The notes beneath the pieces are model-generated. The model was not told the DNA's origin, made no database searches, and worked only from the letters and a program-made list of their open reading frames with translations. Position numbers and translations under genes: made by a program. Below are positions 63,473 to 64,000 of a stretch of 64,000 bases of DNA, piece after piece. Source of the DNA: Mycobacterium sp. PSTR-4-N (GTDB lineage: Bacteria; Actinomycetota; Actinomycetes; Mycobacteriales; Mycobacteriaceae); the NCBI RefSeq assembly GCF_022348085.1, contig NZ_JAKRFN010000001.1, positions 62,001 to 126,000 on the forward strand, in the 5' to 3' direction. Each line of letters begins with the position of its first letter. Position 1 is the stretch's first letter.

Positions 63473-64000
63473 GTGTACACCGGCCGTATCGCCCGATTCG
63501 ACGAACCCGGCACACCCTTCACCCTCGAGACCGTCACTCTGCCCGAAGTCGGTGCGGGGCAGGTTCTCATCCGCGTGTTGCGCGCGAACATCTGCGGTTC
63601 CGACGTGCACGCCTGGCACGGCACATTCGCCACCAGAGGGTTGGGCGGCCAGCTGCCCACCGTGCTCGGCCACGAGATGGTCGGCGCGATCGAAGCGCTC
63701 GGCGACGGGGTGCACACGGACTCCAACGGCGTCCCCCTGACCACCGGTGCCCGCGTGGTGTTTCCGTACTTCTACAGCTGCCATACGTGCCGCAACTGCC
63801 TGGCCGGGCGCCGCAACGCCTGCCTGAATCTGACGATGGCCATGCTCGGCCGCGCCGACGAGCCGCCCTACTTCGTCGGCGGGTACGCCGACTACTACCT
63901 CCTGCCCGCCGGTGCGGTGATCTACACCGTGCCCGACAGCGTCGGCGACGACATCGCCGCCGGCGCCAATTGCGCTCTGTCACAAGTCATGTACGGTCTG
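63473..64000 (+). CDS. Zinc-dependent alcohol dehydrogenase (MDR family), truncated by window end
   Basis: The first 176 residues of a medium-chain dehydrogenase. Catalytic zinc ligands: Cys in NICGSDVHAWHG (C41) and His in LGHEM. The structural zinc four-cysteine lobe is CHTCRNCLAGRRNAC. The frame is open to the last base; the NAD-binding Rossmann part lies outside. GTG start at 63473, 14 bp after the acyl-CoA ligase, so it is probably co-transcribed. An alcohol-oxidising role in the same pathway is likely. Confidence 0.88.
   Translation, partial: MYTGRIARFDEPGTPFTLETVTLPEVGAGQVLIRVLRANICGSDVHAWHGTFATRGLGGQLPTVLGHEMVGAIEALGDGVHTDSNGVPLTTGARVVFPYFYSCHTCRNCLAGRRNACLNLTMAMLGRADEPPYFVGGYADYYLLPAGAVIYTVPDSVGDDIAAGANCALSQVMYGL

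Noticed and set aside
26499..64000. Classing the catabolic cluster as a recently acquired genomic island
   Set aside because: No integrase, transposase, tRNA edge or attachment repeat is visible, and base composition looks like the flanks.
1..64000. tRNA, rRNA, riboswitch and CRISPR features
   Set aside because: None could be recognised by eye in the gaps, which are short throughout.

Overview
The window is GC-rich, densely coded DNA from a mycobacterium, most likely a rapid-growing Mycolicibacterium. The signs are an MmpL transporter, a complete mce operon (two YrbE permeases, MceA to MceF, Mce-associated proteins), a stand-alone LigD-type polymerase domain, mycofactocin-type short-chain dehydrogenases, LLM-class F420/flavin oxidoreductases, actinobacterial hsa-type genes, and frequent GTG starts with ATGA/GTGA overlaps. 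No rRNA, tRNA, CRISPR, insertion sequence or integrase is visible. No gap between genes exceeds about 300 bases.

Left part (1-26 kb), housekeeping, signalling and envelope genes: a truncated mmpL; a LigD-like polymerase; a partner-switching locus (STAS, then a 1383-residue histidine kinase/receiver/SpoIIE phosphatase/anti-sigma kinase fusion, then STAS) next to a PAS-ANTAR antiterminator; an APC amino-acid permease; an LLM oxidoreductase with a phosphotransferase-like protein whose catalytic loop is degenerate; small SnoaL and VOC proteins; a DUF1214/TetR pair divergent from a sulfotransferase; a GH13 glucosyltransferase; a lipoprotein lytic transglycosylase that appears to use a CTG start; a DUF2252 protein; a transmembrane Ser/Thr kinase; and a TetR regulator divergent from a degenerate ABC ATPase plus YhgE/Pip membrane protein.

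Middle part (26-39.5 kb), a Mce importer locus: an enoyl-CoA hydratase, two Mce-associated (Mas) proteins, several small secreted proteins, and the leftward operon yrbEA-yrbEB-mceA-mceB-mceC-mceD-mceE(lipoprotein)-mceF, nearly all joined by 1-4 bp overlaps.

Right part (39.6-64 kb), a catabolic cluster divergent from the mce operon: a meta-cleavage-product hydrolase (HsaD type), HsaE, HsaG and HsaF; a leftward operon of a 3-alpha-hydroxysteroid-dehydrogenase-like SDR, SnoaL, LLM, three more SDRs and a Baeyer-Villiger monooxygenase; a rightward operon of a KshB-like reductase, HsaA, HsaC and a KstD-like flavoprotein; an IclR regulator with an esterase; an old-yellow-enzyme-like reductase; an alpha/beta-barrel protein; an SDR with a second, HAPMO-type Baeyer-Villiger monooxygenase; an acyl-CoA ligase; and a zinc alcohol dehydrogenase cut by the window end. 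Together these fit uptake of a hydrophobic, steroid- or terpenoid-like compound by a dedicated Mce system, dehydrogenation and Baeyer-Villiger opening, aromatic hydroxylation, extradiol cleavage, hydrolysis, and conversion of the dienoate to pyruvate and an acyl-CoA. The substrate is not shown by the sequence. The Rieske oxygenase KshA and the flavin reductase HsaB are not in the window.
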